A DNA stretch of 49,762 bases, taken from assembly GCF_004403985.1 (NCBI RefSeq), contig NZ_SOHL01000022.1:1-49762 (forward strand), read 5' to 3'. The first letter of the stretch is position 1. Each line of letters starts with the position of its first letter. This document shows, piece by piece, positions 40,806 through 49,136 of this stretch. The DNA comes from Cryobacterium gelidum (lineage in GTDB: Bacteria; Actinomycetota; Actinomycetes; Actinomycetales; Microbacteriaceae). The notes below the pieces were generated by a model. That model saw nothing but the letters and a program-made list of their open reading frames with translations, was not told the origin of the DNA and searched no databases. The position numbers and the translations under genes were made by a program.

Positions 40806-43800
40806 GTGCATTTTCTCGCGGTAGTGAGCATGAAGAATCGGGCGCTGATTGCCCTCATCACCATTGTGGCGGCCGTGTTCGGCAGCCTCGCCCTGACCGG
40901 ACTCAAACAGGAGCTGATTCCGTCACTGCAGCTGCCGCAGCTGCTCGTGTCGACGAGCTACCCGGGTGCTTCGCCACAGGTCGTCAACGACAACGTGTCG
41001 ACCCCGATCGAAACCGCCATTCAGGGCCTTGCCGGCCTCGAATCGACATCGACGACCAGCACCACCGACTCCTCGCTCGTGAGCGCCACCTTCACCTACG
41101 GCACCGACCTGGTCAAGGCTGAATCCCGCATCGACCAGGCCATCAACCGCATCCGGAACGTGCTGCCGGCTGACGTCGACCCGCAGGTGATCAGCGGCAG
41201 CATCGACGACTTCCCGGTGATCTCGCTCGCGGTCGCTTCGAGCGACACTGTGACGCTCGCCGATCAGCTCAAACGCAGCGTGCTCGGCGACATTCGCGAC
41301 GTGGCGGGCGTGCGTGATGCCGCCCTGGCCGGAGATATCGGCCGTAGGGTCACGATCACACCCAATATCGACGAGCTCGCCGCGCGCGGCCTCAGCGCTT
41401 CAAACATCACGTCGGCGCTACAGCAGAATGGTTCGCTGATACCGGCCGGCGCGATCACCGAGAACGACACAACTTTATCGGTGCAGGCCGGCGGGAAGCT
41501 CGGCTCGGTCGACGACATCGCCGCGTTGCCGCTCGTAGCGAGCTCGACCGCGTTCCCCAGCGGCGCAGCGGATGCCCCGACCACAACGATCGGCGATGTC
41601 GCCACGGTAGCCCTCGTGGAGAACCCGGTCACGAGCATTTCCCGGGTGAACGGCGAGCCCGCCCTCACTATCGCCGTCACCAAGGTGCCGGCCGCGAACA
41701 CGGTTGACGTGTCCAGGGGGGTTCGCGCGATCCTGCCGCAACTCGAGGCGGCCGTCGCTCCCGCTACGTTCACGGTCGTATTCGACCAGGCGCCGTTCAT
41801 TCAGCAGTCGATCGACGCGCTCACCCAGGAAGGCCTGCTGGGCCTCGGCTTCGCGGTGCTCGTGATTTTGTTGTTCCTGCTTTCGGTGCGGGCCACGCTC
41901 GTCACGGCGATCTCGATTCCCACCTCGGTGCTCATCACCTTCATCGGTCTCCAAAGCGTGGGATATTCACTCAACATCCTCACCCTAGGAGCCCTCACAA
42001 TAGCCATCGGCCGGGTCGTCGACGACTCGATCGTGGTCATCGAGAACATCAAACGGCATCTCGTTACGGGATCGGACCGCGCCGCGACGATCGTCTTCGC
42101 CGTTCGTGAAGTGGCCGGGGCCATCACGGCGTCGACCGTCACGACGGTCACCGTATTTCTACCGATCTCCTTCGTCGGCGGCTCGACCGGCGAGCTGTTT
42201 CGGCCGTTTGCGCTCACCGTGACGATCGCGCTGCTGGCCTCCCTGCTCGTCTCGCTCACCATCGTTCCCGTGCTCGCGTACTGGTTTCTGCGGGCGCCCA
42301 AGGTTGTGGCCGGCCTCGATGGCGTTTCCCCGCGTGAGTCGGCCGCAGAATCGGCGATCGTGCCCCGCGGGCCCGATGCCGTGGTGGTAGCCGGCGCGGG
42401 GGCGACCGGTGAGAACCCGGGGCGGCTGCAACAGAGCTACCTGCCGGTCATTCGCTTCACCCTCAAGCATGCCGTTGCGACGCTGCTGCTCGCGGTACTC
42501 GTGCTCGGCGGAACGGCCGCGCTCGTGCCGTTCATGAAGGTGAACTTTCTGGGGTCGACCGGGCAAAACACGTTCCGGGTGACGCAAACGCTACCGGTCG
42601 GCAGCAGCCTGGCCACAAGGGATGCGGCTTCTACTGCGGTGGAGACGGCGCTGCGGAACCTCGAGGGCATCGACATCGTGCAGCTGTCGATTGGTGGCGG
42701 CAGCGCGGCGAGCGCGTTCCGTGGTGGGACACCCAGCTCGAGCGCTGTGACCTACTCGATCACGACCGCCGACGGCGCCAACGCCGATGCGGTACAAAAC
42801 GAAGCGCGCACGACGCTCACCGACCTCACCGATGTGGGTGAGATTTCGGTGGCAGCGGCAAGCGGGTTCGGAGCCTCCTCCGACATCGCCGTCGACATCA
42901 CGGCGGCAACGGATGCCGACCTCCAGTCTGCGACGACGTCCATTCTCAGCGCTGTACAGAATCTGAGCGCCATCAAGGAGAGCGCCAGCACCCTTGCCGT
43001 GTCGCTGCCGTACCTGGCTGTCACGGTGAACCGGTCGGCGGCGGCCGCGGCGGGGCTCAGCGAGCTTGCCCTCGGAACCCTCGTCGCGCAGGCCATGCAG
43101 CCCAGTTCGATCGGGTCGATCGTGATCGATGAGACCAAACTGACCGTGTATCTGTCGGCGGAGTCGCCACCGACGACATCCGCTGCTCTCGCGGCACTGC
43201 AGATTCCCACGCGTACCGGCTCAGTGGCCCTCTCGACTCTCGCGACCGTTGAACAGGTGGATGGTCCGAGCACACTCACCACGGCGAAGGGACTGCGCAC
43301 GGCGACCGTCTCGGCCACGCCCGCCAGTGACGACCTGGGCGCGGCGAACGCGCAGCTGAGCCAGGTGCTCGTCGACACGGCGCTGCCGACCGGGGCCACC
43401 GCGACGCTCGGCGGCGTCAGTGCTGACCAGGCAGAGGCTTTTGCGCAGCTCGGAGTGGCGATGCTCGTGGCCATCCTTATCGTGTACATCGTGATGGTGG
43501 CGACGTTCCGCTCATTGCTGCAGCCACTACTACTGCTCGTGTCGGTGCCGTTCGCGGCGACCGGGGCAATCGCGCTGCAGGTGGCGACCGGCATTCCACT
43601 CGGGGTGCCGTCACTCATCGGTGTGCTCATGCTGATTGGAATCGTGGTCACCAACGCGATCGTGCTGGTCGACCTGGTCAATCAGTACCGGCGACGCGGT
43701 CTGTCGGTGCCCGACGCCCTCGTCGCCGGTGCGAGCCGCCGGTTGCGGCCCATTTTGATGACGGCGCTCGCCACGATTTTTGCTCTGCTGCCGATGGCGG

Positions 43801-43964
43801 TCGGCCTCACCGGCCACGGCGGTTTCATCTCGCAGCCGCTGGCTCTCGTTGTCATCGGCGGGCTGGTCTCGTCGACGGTTTTGACGCTGATCGTGCTTCC
43901 GGTGCTCTATCTGCTGGTCGAGGGCACCCGTGAGCGACGTGCCGCGCGTCGGGCTGCTGCGTAG
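40806..43964 (+). CDS. RND-family efflux transporter (AcrB/hydrophobe-exporter type)
   Basis: A 1052-residue RND protein with the duplicated 6+6 helix layout. The N-terminal helix NRALIALITIVAAVFGSLAL is followed by the porter loop (LVSTSYPGASPQVVNDNVST, IETAIQGLAGLES). The proton-relay Asp pair is in GRVVDDSIVVIENIKRH in helix 4. The second half starts near 555 and has DLVNQYRRRGLSVPDALVAG near the end. It resembles the HAE/AcrB type rather than mycobacterial MmpL. There is no adaptor gene beside it, as is usual for single-membrane actinobacteria. GTG 40806 is chosen from the promoter position; the frame stays open far upstream through yczR. It abuts the convergent M23 gene. Confidence 0.88.
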   Translation: MHFLAVVSMKNRALIALITIVAAVFGSLALTGLKQELIPSLQLPQLLVSTSYPGASPQVVNDNVSTPIETAIQGLAGLESTSTTSTTDSSLVSATFTYGTDLVKAESRIDQAINRIRNVLPADVDPQVISGSIDDFPVISLAVASSDTVTLADQLKRSVLGDIRDVAGVRDAALAGDIGRRVTITPNIDELAARGLSASNITSALQQNGSLIPAGAITENDTTLSVQAGGKLGSVDDIAALPLVASSTAFPSGAADAPTTTIGDVATVALVENPVTSISRVNGEPALTIAVTKVPAANTVDVSRGVRAILPQLEAAVAPATFTVVFDQAPFIQQSIDALTQEGLLGLGFAVLVILLFLLSVRATLVTAISIPTSVLITFIGLQSVGYSLNILTLGALTIAIGRVVDDSIVVIENIKRHLVTGSDRAATIVFAVREVAGAITASTVTTVTVFLPISFVGGSTGELFRPFALTVTIALLASLLVSLTIVPVLAYWFLRAPKVVAGLDGVSPRESAAESAIVPRGPDAVVVAGAGATGENPGRLQQSYLPVIRFTLKHAVATLLLAVLVLGGTAALVPFMKVNFLGSTGQNTFRVTQTLPVGSSLATRDAASTAVETALRNLEGIDIVQLSIGGGSAASAFRGGTPSSSAVTYSITTADGANADAVQNEARTTLTDLTDVGEISVAAASGFGASSDIAVDITAATDADLQSATTSILSAVQNLSAIKESASTLAVSLPYLAVTVNRSAAAAAGLSELALGTLVAQAMQPSSIGSIVIDETKLTVYLSAESPPTTSAALAALQIPTRTGSVALSTLATVEQVDGPSTLTTAKGLRTATVSATPASDDLGAANAQLSQVLVDTALPTGATATLGGVSADQAEAFAQLGVAMLVAILIVYIVMVATFRSLLQPLLLLVSVPFAATGAIALQVATGIPLGVPSLIGVLMLIGIVVTNAIVLVDLVNQYRRRGLSVPDALVAGASRRLRPILMTALATIFALLPMAVGLTGHGGFISQPLALVVIGGLVSSTVLTLIVLPVLYLLVEGTRERRAARRAAA

Positions 43965-45716
43965 TCAGTTGCCGAGGTCGACTCCGCGATTCAAGAAGAA
44001 CGGTTGGGGGTTGACGCGCACGCCGTCGACTCGAACCTCGATGTGTGTGTGACAGCCGGTGGACAGACCGGTACTGCCGACGCTGGCAATTTGTTGACCG
44101 GCGGCAACGTGATCGCCGACAGCGACCAGGGTGTCGCCGGCGGCGAGGTGGGCATAGCCCGTCTCAACTCCCGCACCGTGATCGATGAGGATCCAGTTGC
44201 CGTAGCTGCCGAGGGCGCTGGCCGCCCGCACGATTCCGGCGGTGGCAGCGAGGACGGGGGATTTGCAGCTCGCCCCAATGTCGGTGCCGAAGTGGAAGGC
44301 GCCGACGCCGGGGATCGGACGGACCGGGCGCGGCCCGTAGGCATCCGATATTGCACCGTGTGCCGGGTTGGCCCAGCCCTGATCACTGAGCTGGCCGACG
44401 TCGGTGAGAGTGATCGGGCGCACGCCGAGTGCGGCTAGGGTTGCGGCGGCGGTCGCCGCCTGCGAGGCTGCGGTGACCAGCGCCAGTCCCGCGATCTCGA
44501 AGTCGCTTGTGGCCGCGTCGAGTGTCGCCTGGCTGGCGTCGACGGATGCCGTGCTCGCGGCCGTGCGCGTCTCGGCGTCTTGCTGATTCAGCTTGACCGC
44601 TCGCGCCGTGTCGGCCTGGGCGCGAGCCTGGATCGTCTGGATGTTTTCGGTGACGTGGTTCAGCTGGTCGAGCGTGCTGAGCTGGTCGAGCATGTTGCTG
44701 AGTGAATGCCCGCCGAGAAAGACGTCGGCGACGACGGCGCCGCTTTGTTGCTGGGCTAGCTTGCGCGCGAGTGCGGCGAAGCTGCGGGTGGACGCGGCGG
44801 CGGTCGTGGAAGCTTCAACGGCCAGCCGGTGCACGAGGGAAACACGACCCTGCGCCGTTACCTGGCTCGCCCGCCTTGATTCCAAGTCGACGTGCGCGGT
44901 GTTGAGCACGGCTTGCGCGGATTGCGAGCGGGTGAGAGCATCCGCCAGCGCTGCGCTACGTTCCACGGACAGTTTTTGAGCGGTTGCACGGTTAGCGGCA
45001 ACGCGCGCGGCGGCGGCCAGCTGCGCCTTGAGGGCCTGTGCGGCTGCTGCGCGGGCATTACCTGACTTCTGAGCCGCTGCTTGGGCGGCTGCCTCTGCCG
45101 CGGCCCGCGCGACGCCATCGGTGGGCGTGGACATGACCGGGTTCGGGCCTGTGGATAGCCCGGGAGTCTCGCTCGTCGGTGGGATGGGGCCGTCGTTCGG
45201 TTCTGGGGCGGGTTTCACTGTCGGTGTCGGTGTGACTGTGGGTTCCGACGTGGGTGTCGGTGTGACTGTGGGTTCCGACGTGGGTGTGGGTGTGAGCAGG
45301 ATCGGGGGTTCGGGTGTGGGTGTGAGCAGGATCGGGGGTTCGGGTGTGGGTGTGAGCAGGATCGGGGGTTCGGGTGTGGGTGTGAGCTGAGCCGGGGGCG
45401 TGGGCTGAGCGGGGGAGTCCGGTGTGGAGCCGCCGCTCGGTGGCAACGCGGGTTGCGGCGTTGGCGTTGGTTCGGGGGAGGGGGCCGGTACCGCTTCTGG
45501 CGTCGTGCTGGTGATCGGCGTCGGTGTGGAGGGGGGGCGGGCGGGCGCGTCGTCGGCGCTCGCCGTGATCGGTGCGCCGAACAGAACGAGTGCCGTGATG
45601 ACGACCGCCGCCAGCCAGCCATCGCGGTCTTTCGGTGCTCGATGCTCGGCAGTTCGATGCTGCGGTTTCGCTCGCCCGATCCGCAGGATGCGACGGCGGT
45701 TTTCGGGGAGCACCAT
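43965..45716 (-). CDS. Secreted M23 peptidase with coiled coil and Pro/Thr repeats
   Basis: A 583-residue cell-wall hydrolase. A signal peptide is visible near 33-55 (LAAVVITALVLFGAPITASA). Then comes a Pro/Thr-rich segment with three LTPTPEPPIL units and two TSEPTVTPTP units, likely spanning the wall. An Ala-rich coiled coil with SLSNMLDQLSTLDQLNHVTE follows (about 215-440). The C-terminal LytM domain has the first zinc ligands in HFGTDIGASC and the second in HTHIEVRVDG. The coiled coil before M23 is like the regulatory part of RipC or EnvC-type hydrolases. GGAAAAGG precedes the ATG. Convergent with and directly abutting the RND gene. Confidence 0.85.
   Translation of the reverse strand: MVLPENRRRILRIGRAKPQHRTAEHRAPKDRDGWLAAVVITALVLFGAPITASADDAPARPPSTPTPITSTTPEAVPAPSPEPTPTPQPALPPSGGSTPDSPAQPTPPAQLTPTPEPPILLTPTPEPPILLTPTPEPPILLTPTPTSEPTVTPTPTSEPTVTPTPTVKPAPEPNDGPIPPTSETPGLSTGPNPVMSTPTDGVARAAAEAAAQAAAQKSGNARAAAAQALKAQLAAAARVAANRATAQKLSVERSAALADALTRSQSAQAVLNTAHVDLESRRASQVTAQGRVSLVHRLAVEASTTAAASTRSFAALARKLAQQQSGAVVADVFLGGHSLSNMLDQLSTLDQLNHVTENIQTIQARAQADTARAVKLNQQDAETRTAASTASVDASQATLDAATSDFEIAGLALVTAASQAATAAATLAALGVRPITLTDVGQLSDQGWANPAHGAISDAYGPRPVRPIPGVGAFHFGTDIGASCKSPVLAATAGIVRAASALGSYGNWILIDHGAGVETGYAHLAAGDTLVAVGDHVAAGQQIASVGSTGLSTGCHTHIEVRVDGVRVNPQPFFLNRGVDLGN
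45301..45387. repeat. 30-bp tandem repeat in M23 peptidase gene
   Basis: Three contiguous units begin ATCGGGGGTTCGGGTGTGGG and continue with TGTGAGCAGG; the last is cut after TGTGAGC. They encode the LTPTPEPPIL repeats. The unit is identical at DNA level, so it is recent and copy number may vary between strains. A second two-unit array (GGTTCCGACGTGGGTGTCGG type) lies just before. Confidence 0.85.
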
Positions 45717-45851
45717 TGCGAGACCTTTTCCATTCGGGTAATGGATGCACGTGGCTCGGGCGGGCCAGCGTGGCGCAAGTATGGCACGGCACCGGTGTGC
45801 TCACAACAGGGTGAATTCGTTGTTTAAGGTCACTACAAGGTCGGTCGAGCG

Positions 45852-47447
45852 TCACACCAAATCGATGGCCGCAGCACCGCGCACCGCGCCCGACGCGACG
45901 AGAGCGACGACCCCCTCGATTTCGGGGGAGAGAAAGCGGTCGTGCCCGGGGCCGGCGGCTACGGTGCGCACCAGATCGCGAACCGCTGCGGTCGCCACGG
46001 CGGGGGTGAGCGGCGCGCGCAGATCGAGCGATCGTGCGGCGGTCATGATTTCGATCGCGAGCACCCGGCCGAGCCCGTCGAGCGAGCGGCGCAGCTTGCG
46101 GGCGGCGTGCCAGCCCATCGACACGTGGTCCTCCTGCATCGCCGAGGAGGGGATCGAATCAACGGATGCCGGCGCGGCGAGACGCTTGAGCTCCGACACG
46201 ATGCCGGCCGCCGTGTACTGCGCGATCATGAGCCCGGAGTCCACGCCCACTTCGTGCGCGAGAAACGGTGGCAGGCCCTTGCTTCGGCTGGCATCGAGGT
46301 GGCGGTCGGTGCGTCGCTCACTCATGCTCGCGACATCCGCCGACGCTATGGCGAGAAAGTCGAGCACGTAGCCGAGTGGGGCGCCGTGGAAGTTGCCGTT
46401 CGAGCAGACGCGTCCGTCAACGGTGACGACCGGGTTGTCGATGGCGCTGGCCAGTTCGCGACCGGCCACGAGGGCGGCGTGGGCGGCAGTGTCCCGCGCG
46501 GCGCCGTGTACCTGCGGGGCGCAACGCAACGAGTAGGCGTCCTGCACCGACGTGTCTTCCGGGCCGGCGTGGCTCGCGAGCAGGGCGGAGCCGTGCAACA
46601 GCCGGCGCAGGTTCGCGGCACTGTCGGCCTGGCCGAGCTGGGGCCGCAGCTGCTGCAGATCGGCCGCGAAGGCGGCATCCGTTCCGAGTAGGGCTTCAAC
46701 GCTCATCGCCGCGGCGATGTCGGCGGTGGTGAGCAGGCGGGCCAGGTCATCGAGGGCGAGCACGAGCATGCCGAGCATGCCGTCGGTGCCGTTGATCAGG
46801 GCGAGACCCTCCTTTTCGGCGAGTACGACGGGCGTGATGCCGGCAGCGGAGAGGGCGTCGCCTCCGCCGAGCAGGGTTCCGGTCGCATCCCGCGCGCGGC
46901 CCTCGCCCATCACGACGAGGGCGCAGTGCGCGAGCGGGGCGAGGTCGCCGGAGCAGCCGAGCGATCCGTATTCGTGCACGACCGGGGTGATCTGCGCGTT
47001 CAGCACGGCGGCGTAGGTCTCGGCGGTGGCCGGCCGCACGCCGGTGCGTCCGGTCATCAGGGTGCTCAGCCGTAACAGCATGAGGGCGCGTATGACTTCG
47101 CGTTCCACCTCGGGACCGCTGCCGGCGGCGTGTGAGCGCACCAGGCTCGCTTGCAGGTGGGCGCGCCGGTCGCCGGTGATGAAGGTCGTCGCAAGGGCGC
47201 CGAAGCCGGTGGAGATACCGTAGTGCGGCTCGGTATCGGCCGCGAGGGCCTCGATGATCGCGCGGGTCGCGGCGACCTCCGTCAGGCTCACCGGGTCGAG
47301 AGTGACCCGCGCGTTGTGCCGAGCGACGGCGATCACATCGGTAAACGAGAGCGCGGCGGTTCCAACGACGACGCTCGCGGTGACAGCAAATGCCCCGCTC
47401 CCGTTGTGTGCGGAGGTGGGGGTGCTCGGGGAGGTCGTGATGGTCAT
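45852..47447 (-). CDS. hutH: Histidine ammonia-lyase with Cys-Ser-Gly triad
   Basis: A 531-residue MIO-type lyase that converts histidine to urocanate and ammonia. Tyr76 in HYGISTGFG is the catalytic Tyr of the family. The MIO-forming triad reads Cys165-Ser166-Gly167 in EYGSLGCSGDLAPLAH, where Ala-Ser-Gly is usual; the codon is TGC. Further HutH segments are EGLALINGTDGMLGML, VQDAYSLRCAPQVHGAARDT and NGNFHGAPLGYVLDFLAIA. The ATG at 47447 has TGCAAT six bases before it. Divergent from an IclR regulator. hutU, hutI and hutG are not in the window. Tyrosine- or phenylalanine-lyase activity is the alternative. Confidence 0.88.
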   Translation of the reverse strand: MTITTSPSTPTSAHNGSGAFAVTASVVVGTAALSFTDVIAVARHNARVTLDPVSLTEVAATRAIIEALAADTEPHYGISTGFGALATTFITGDRRAHLQASLVRSHAAGSGPEVEREVIRALMLLRLSTLMTGRTGVRPATAETYAAVLNAQITPVVHEYGSLGCSGDLAPLAHCALVVMGEGRARDATGTLLGGGDALSAAGITPVVLAEKEGLALINGTDGMLGMLVLALDDLARLLTTADIAAAMSVEALLGTDAAFAADLQQLRPQLGQADSAANLRRLLHGSALLASHAGPEDTSVQDAYSLRCAPQVHGAARDTAAHAALVAGRELASAIDNPVVTVDGRVCSNGNFHGAPLGYVLDFLAIASADVASMSERRTDRHLDASRSKGLPPFLAHEVGVDSGLMIAQYTAAGIVSELKRLAAPASVDSIPSSAMQEDHVSMGWHAARKLRRSLDGLGRVLAIEIMTAARSLDLRAPLTPAVATAAVRDLVRTVAAGPGHDRFLSPEIEGVVALVASGAVRGAAAIDLV

Positions 47448-47453
47448 GCTTCG

Positions 47454-47459
47454 ATTGCA
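47454..47459 (-). promoter_or_regulatory. -10 hexamer of leaderless hutH transcript
   Basis: TGCAAT lies six bases before ATG 47447 (CGAAGC between). Confidence 0.45.
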
Positions 47460-47500
47460 CACCCTCGCGGTGCGCGGCGACAGGGTGAGAGGAAGGCCGG

Positions 47501-47518
47501 TGTCTGGTATACCGGACA
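47501..47518. promoter_or_regulatory. Palindromic IclR operator candidate
   Basis: TGTCTGGTATACCGGACA is an 18-base palindrome with one imperfect pair per arm. It lies 27 bases before the IclR gene and 41 bases from the hutH -10. Its form fits an IclR-type binding site in a divergent control region. Confidence 0.65.
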
Positions 47519-47545
47519 TAAGCATCCGCTCTGAAAGGAACAGCG

Positions 47546-48313
47546 ATGGCGTCGAAGGTTCCGGCAGCATGGAGCACCCTGCGGGTTCTCACGCATCTCG
47601 CCGCCCAGCGCGGTCCGATTCCGGCGGCCGCCCTGGCGAGCGCCCTCGACCTGCCGCGGTCAACCGTCTACCAGTTGCTCGACGTGCTCATGGCCCAGGG
47701 GTTCGTCGTGCACCTGCCCGAGGAACACCGCTACGGGCTCGGCGTCGCCGCCTTCGAGCTGAGCTCCGGGTTCAGTCACCAGGAACCGCTTTCCAGGCTC
47801 GGCCGCCCTCTGATTGCCCAGCTCGTCGACCGGTTGGGGGAGAGTGCTCATCTCGTGGTGTTGCACGGGCGTGACGTCATCTACCTCGTGGAGGAACGCG
47901 CCGCGCATCGCCCCTCCCTCGTCTCCGACGTCGGGGTGCGGTTGCCCGCGCACCTCACGGCCAGCGGACGCGCCCTGCTTGCGGCGCTGCCCGCAGCCCA
48001 ATTGCGCGCGCTTTATCCGACCGCGGCGGCCCTCGAACAACGCGACGGCCGGGGTCCGCGCACAAAGCTCGAGCTGCGGGCGGTGCTCGATCGCGTCAGA
48101 ACGGATACCTACGCCACCGAAGACGGTGAGATCACGCCCGGCATCGCCTCGGTGGCGCTCGCCGTGCGCGACCATTCCGGCTGGCCGGCCGCCGCGATCG
48201 CCGTGACGTTCGCGCACGACCGGTTCGATGAGGCCCACTGGCCGGAGATTGCCCGGGTTGTGGCGGCGACCGCCGCAGAACTGTCCCGCCGGATCGGCGG
48301 TCGGCTGCGCTGA
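47546..48313 (+). CDS. IclR-family regulator of hutH
   Basis: A 255-residue IclR protein. The winged HTH is ALASALDLPRSTVYQLLDVL near 30-50. The effector domain (about 85-250) has HLVVLHGRDVIYLVEERA, RLPAHLTASGRALLAALPAA and the C-terminal ITPGIASVALAVRDHSGWPA, all family features. Divergent from hutH across 98 bases with a palindrome between, so it probably controls histidine breakdown in response to a catabolite such as urocanate. GAAAGGA lies six bases before the ATG. Confidence 0.9.
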   Translation: MASKVPAAWSTLRVLTHLAAQRGPIPAAALASALDLPRSTVYQLLDVLMAQGFVVHLPEEHRYGLGVAAFELSSGFSHQEPLSRLGRPLIAQLVDRLGESAHLVVLHGRDVIYLVEERAAHRPSLVSDVGVRLPAHLTASGRALLAALPAAQLRALYPTAAALEQRDGRGPRTKLELRAVLDRVRTDTYATEDGEITPGIASVALAVRDHSGWPAAAIAVTFAHDRFDEAHWPEIARVVAATAAELSRRIGGRLR

Positions 48314-48341
48314 GGCGCGGCCGGGCCCCGCCGCGCCTCGC

Positions 48342-48411
48342 CTCGCGGCACTCTTTCGCGAAGGGGGCGCTCGTTCCTCGGGGTGCCCACTACTCCAGTG
48401 AGTGCCGCGAG
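48342..48411. terminator. Long-loop inverted repeat between iclR and acetyltransferase
   Basis: CTCGCGGCACTC and GAGTGCCGCGAG are perfect 12-base arms separated by 46 bases that include the small palindrome TTTCGCGAA. It lies between the convergent ends of the IclR and GNAT genes, suiting a two-way terminator. Confidence 0.55.
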
Positions 48412-48414
48412 CGG

Positions 48415-48876
48415 TTACAGGGTTTTAGCGAAGCAGACGCTGAGTTCTTCGCCGACATAGGGGCCGAACAACTCGATCTGCTCGTAGCCGCGTCCACGGT
48501 ACAGCGCCATCGCCGCGTGTTGCAGCGTGCCGGTTTCCAACGCGAGAGAGCGGATGCCGCGGCCAGCGGCATCCGCTTCGATGCGGTCGAGCAGGCGGCG
48601 GGCCACACCGCGGCCCCGAGCCTCTGTGTGTACGAATAGTCGTTTCAATTCAGCGCGGGTATCCGGGCCGAGCGGAACGAGAGCGGCCATGCCGCAGGCC
48701 ACCCCGTCTTGGTCGCGAGCCACGTACACGTCGACGCCGGGACGTTCGAGTTCGTCGGTGCTGAGCAGAAACGTGTTCTCCACGGGATACAAGGAGTGCG
48801 CAAAGACGGTGCCGGCGGCGAGAAGCGCTTCAACGTCGGCCTGGCGTGGCGGCTCAATATTGATCGAAATCGTCAT
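48415..48876 (-). CDS. GNAT-family N-acetyltransferase
   Basis: A 153-residue acetyl-CoA-dependent acyltransferase. The acetyl-CoA motif A is RLFVHTEARGRGVARRLLDR near 88-107, with the Q/RxxGxG/A form. GVACGMAALVPLG is the strand 4 region and YRGRGYEQIELFGPYVGEE the C-terminal end. The acceptor is unknown; many such proteins acetylate small amines or drugs. ATG 48876 is chosen because TATTCT lies six bases before it; an ORF extension to 49035 has no support. Confidence 0.85.
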   Translation of the reverse strand: MTISINIEPPRQADVEALLAAGTVFAHSLYPVENTFLLSTDELERPGVDVYVARDQDGVACGMAALVPLGPDTRAELKRLFVHTEARGRGVARRLLDRIEADAAGRGIRSLALETGTLQHAAMALYRGRGYEQIELFGPYVGEELSVCFAKTL

Positions 48877-48882
48877 GAGACC

Positions 48883-48888
48883 AGAATA
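48883..48888 (-). promoter_or_regulatory. -10 hexamer of leaderless GNAT transcript
   Basis: TATTCT (TAnnnT) lies six bases before ATG 48876. Confidence 0.55.
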
Positions 48889-49057
48889 GAGCGAGACAAC
48901 CTGCACCCTTTTGCGTGACTTTTCAGCACGCATCGGGTAGCGTGTACAAGTCGGCTCTTGACACCGCGCTGTGCGCGGATGGGTTTGTAAGTCAAGTTGG
49001 GCCGGTTTCCCAGTAATCCGCTGGTGAAAAATCACTGTATGTGAACGGCCCCGGCCA

Positions 49058-49063
49058 TAGACT
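49058..49063 (+). promoter_or_regulatory. Possible -10 of the terminal gene, giving a ~67-base leader
   Basis: TAGACT lies 73 bases before ATG 49137. The resulting leader ends in an A/T-rich run (AAATATTTTT) without a clear ribosome site. A TTGACA box at 48958 lacks a good partner. The leader resembles those of cold-induced genes, but no structure could be proved. Confidence 0.3.
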
Positions 49064-49136
49064 GCCCGGGTTCTCAGTTACGTCGCATGTGCGATGTTGT
49101 TCTGCCATGTACTGAACACAACCCAGAAATATTTTT

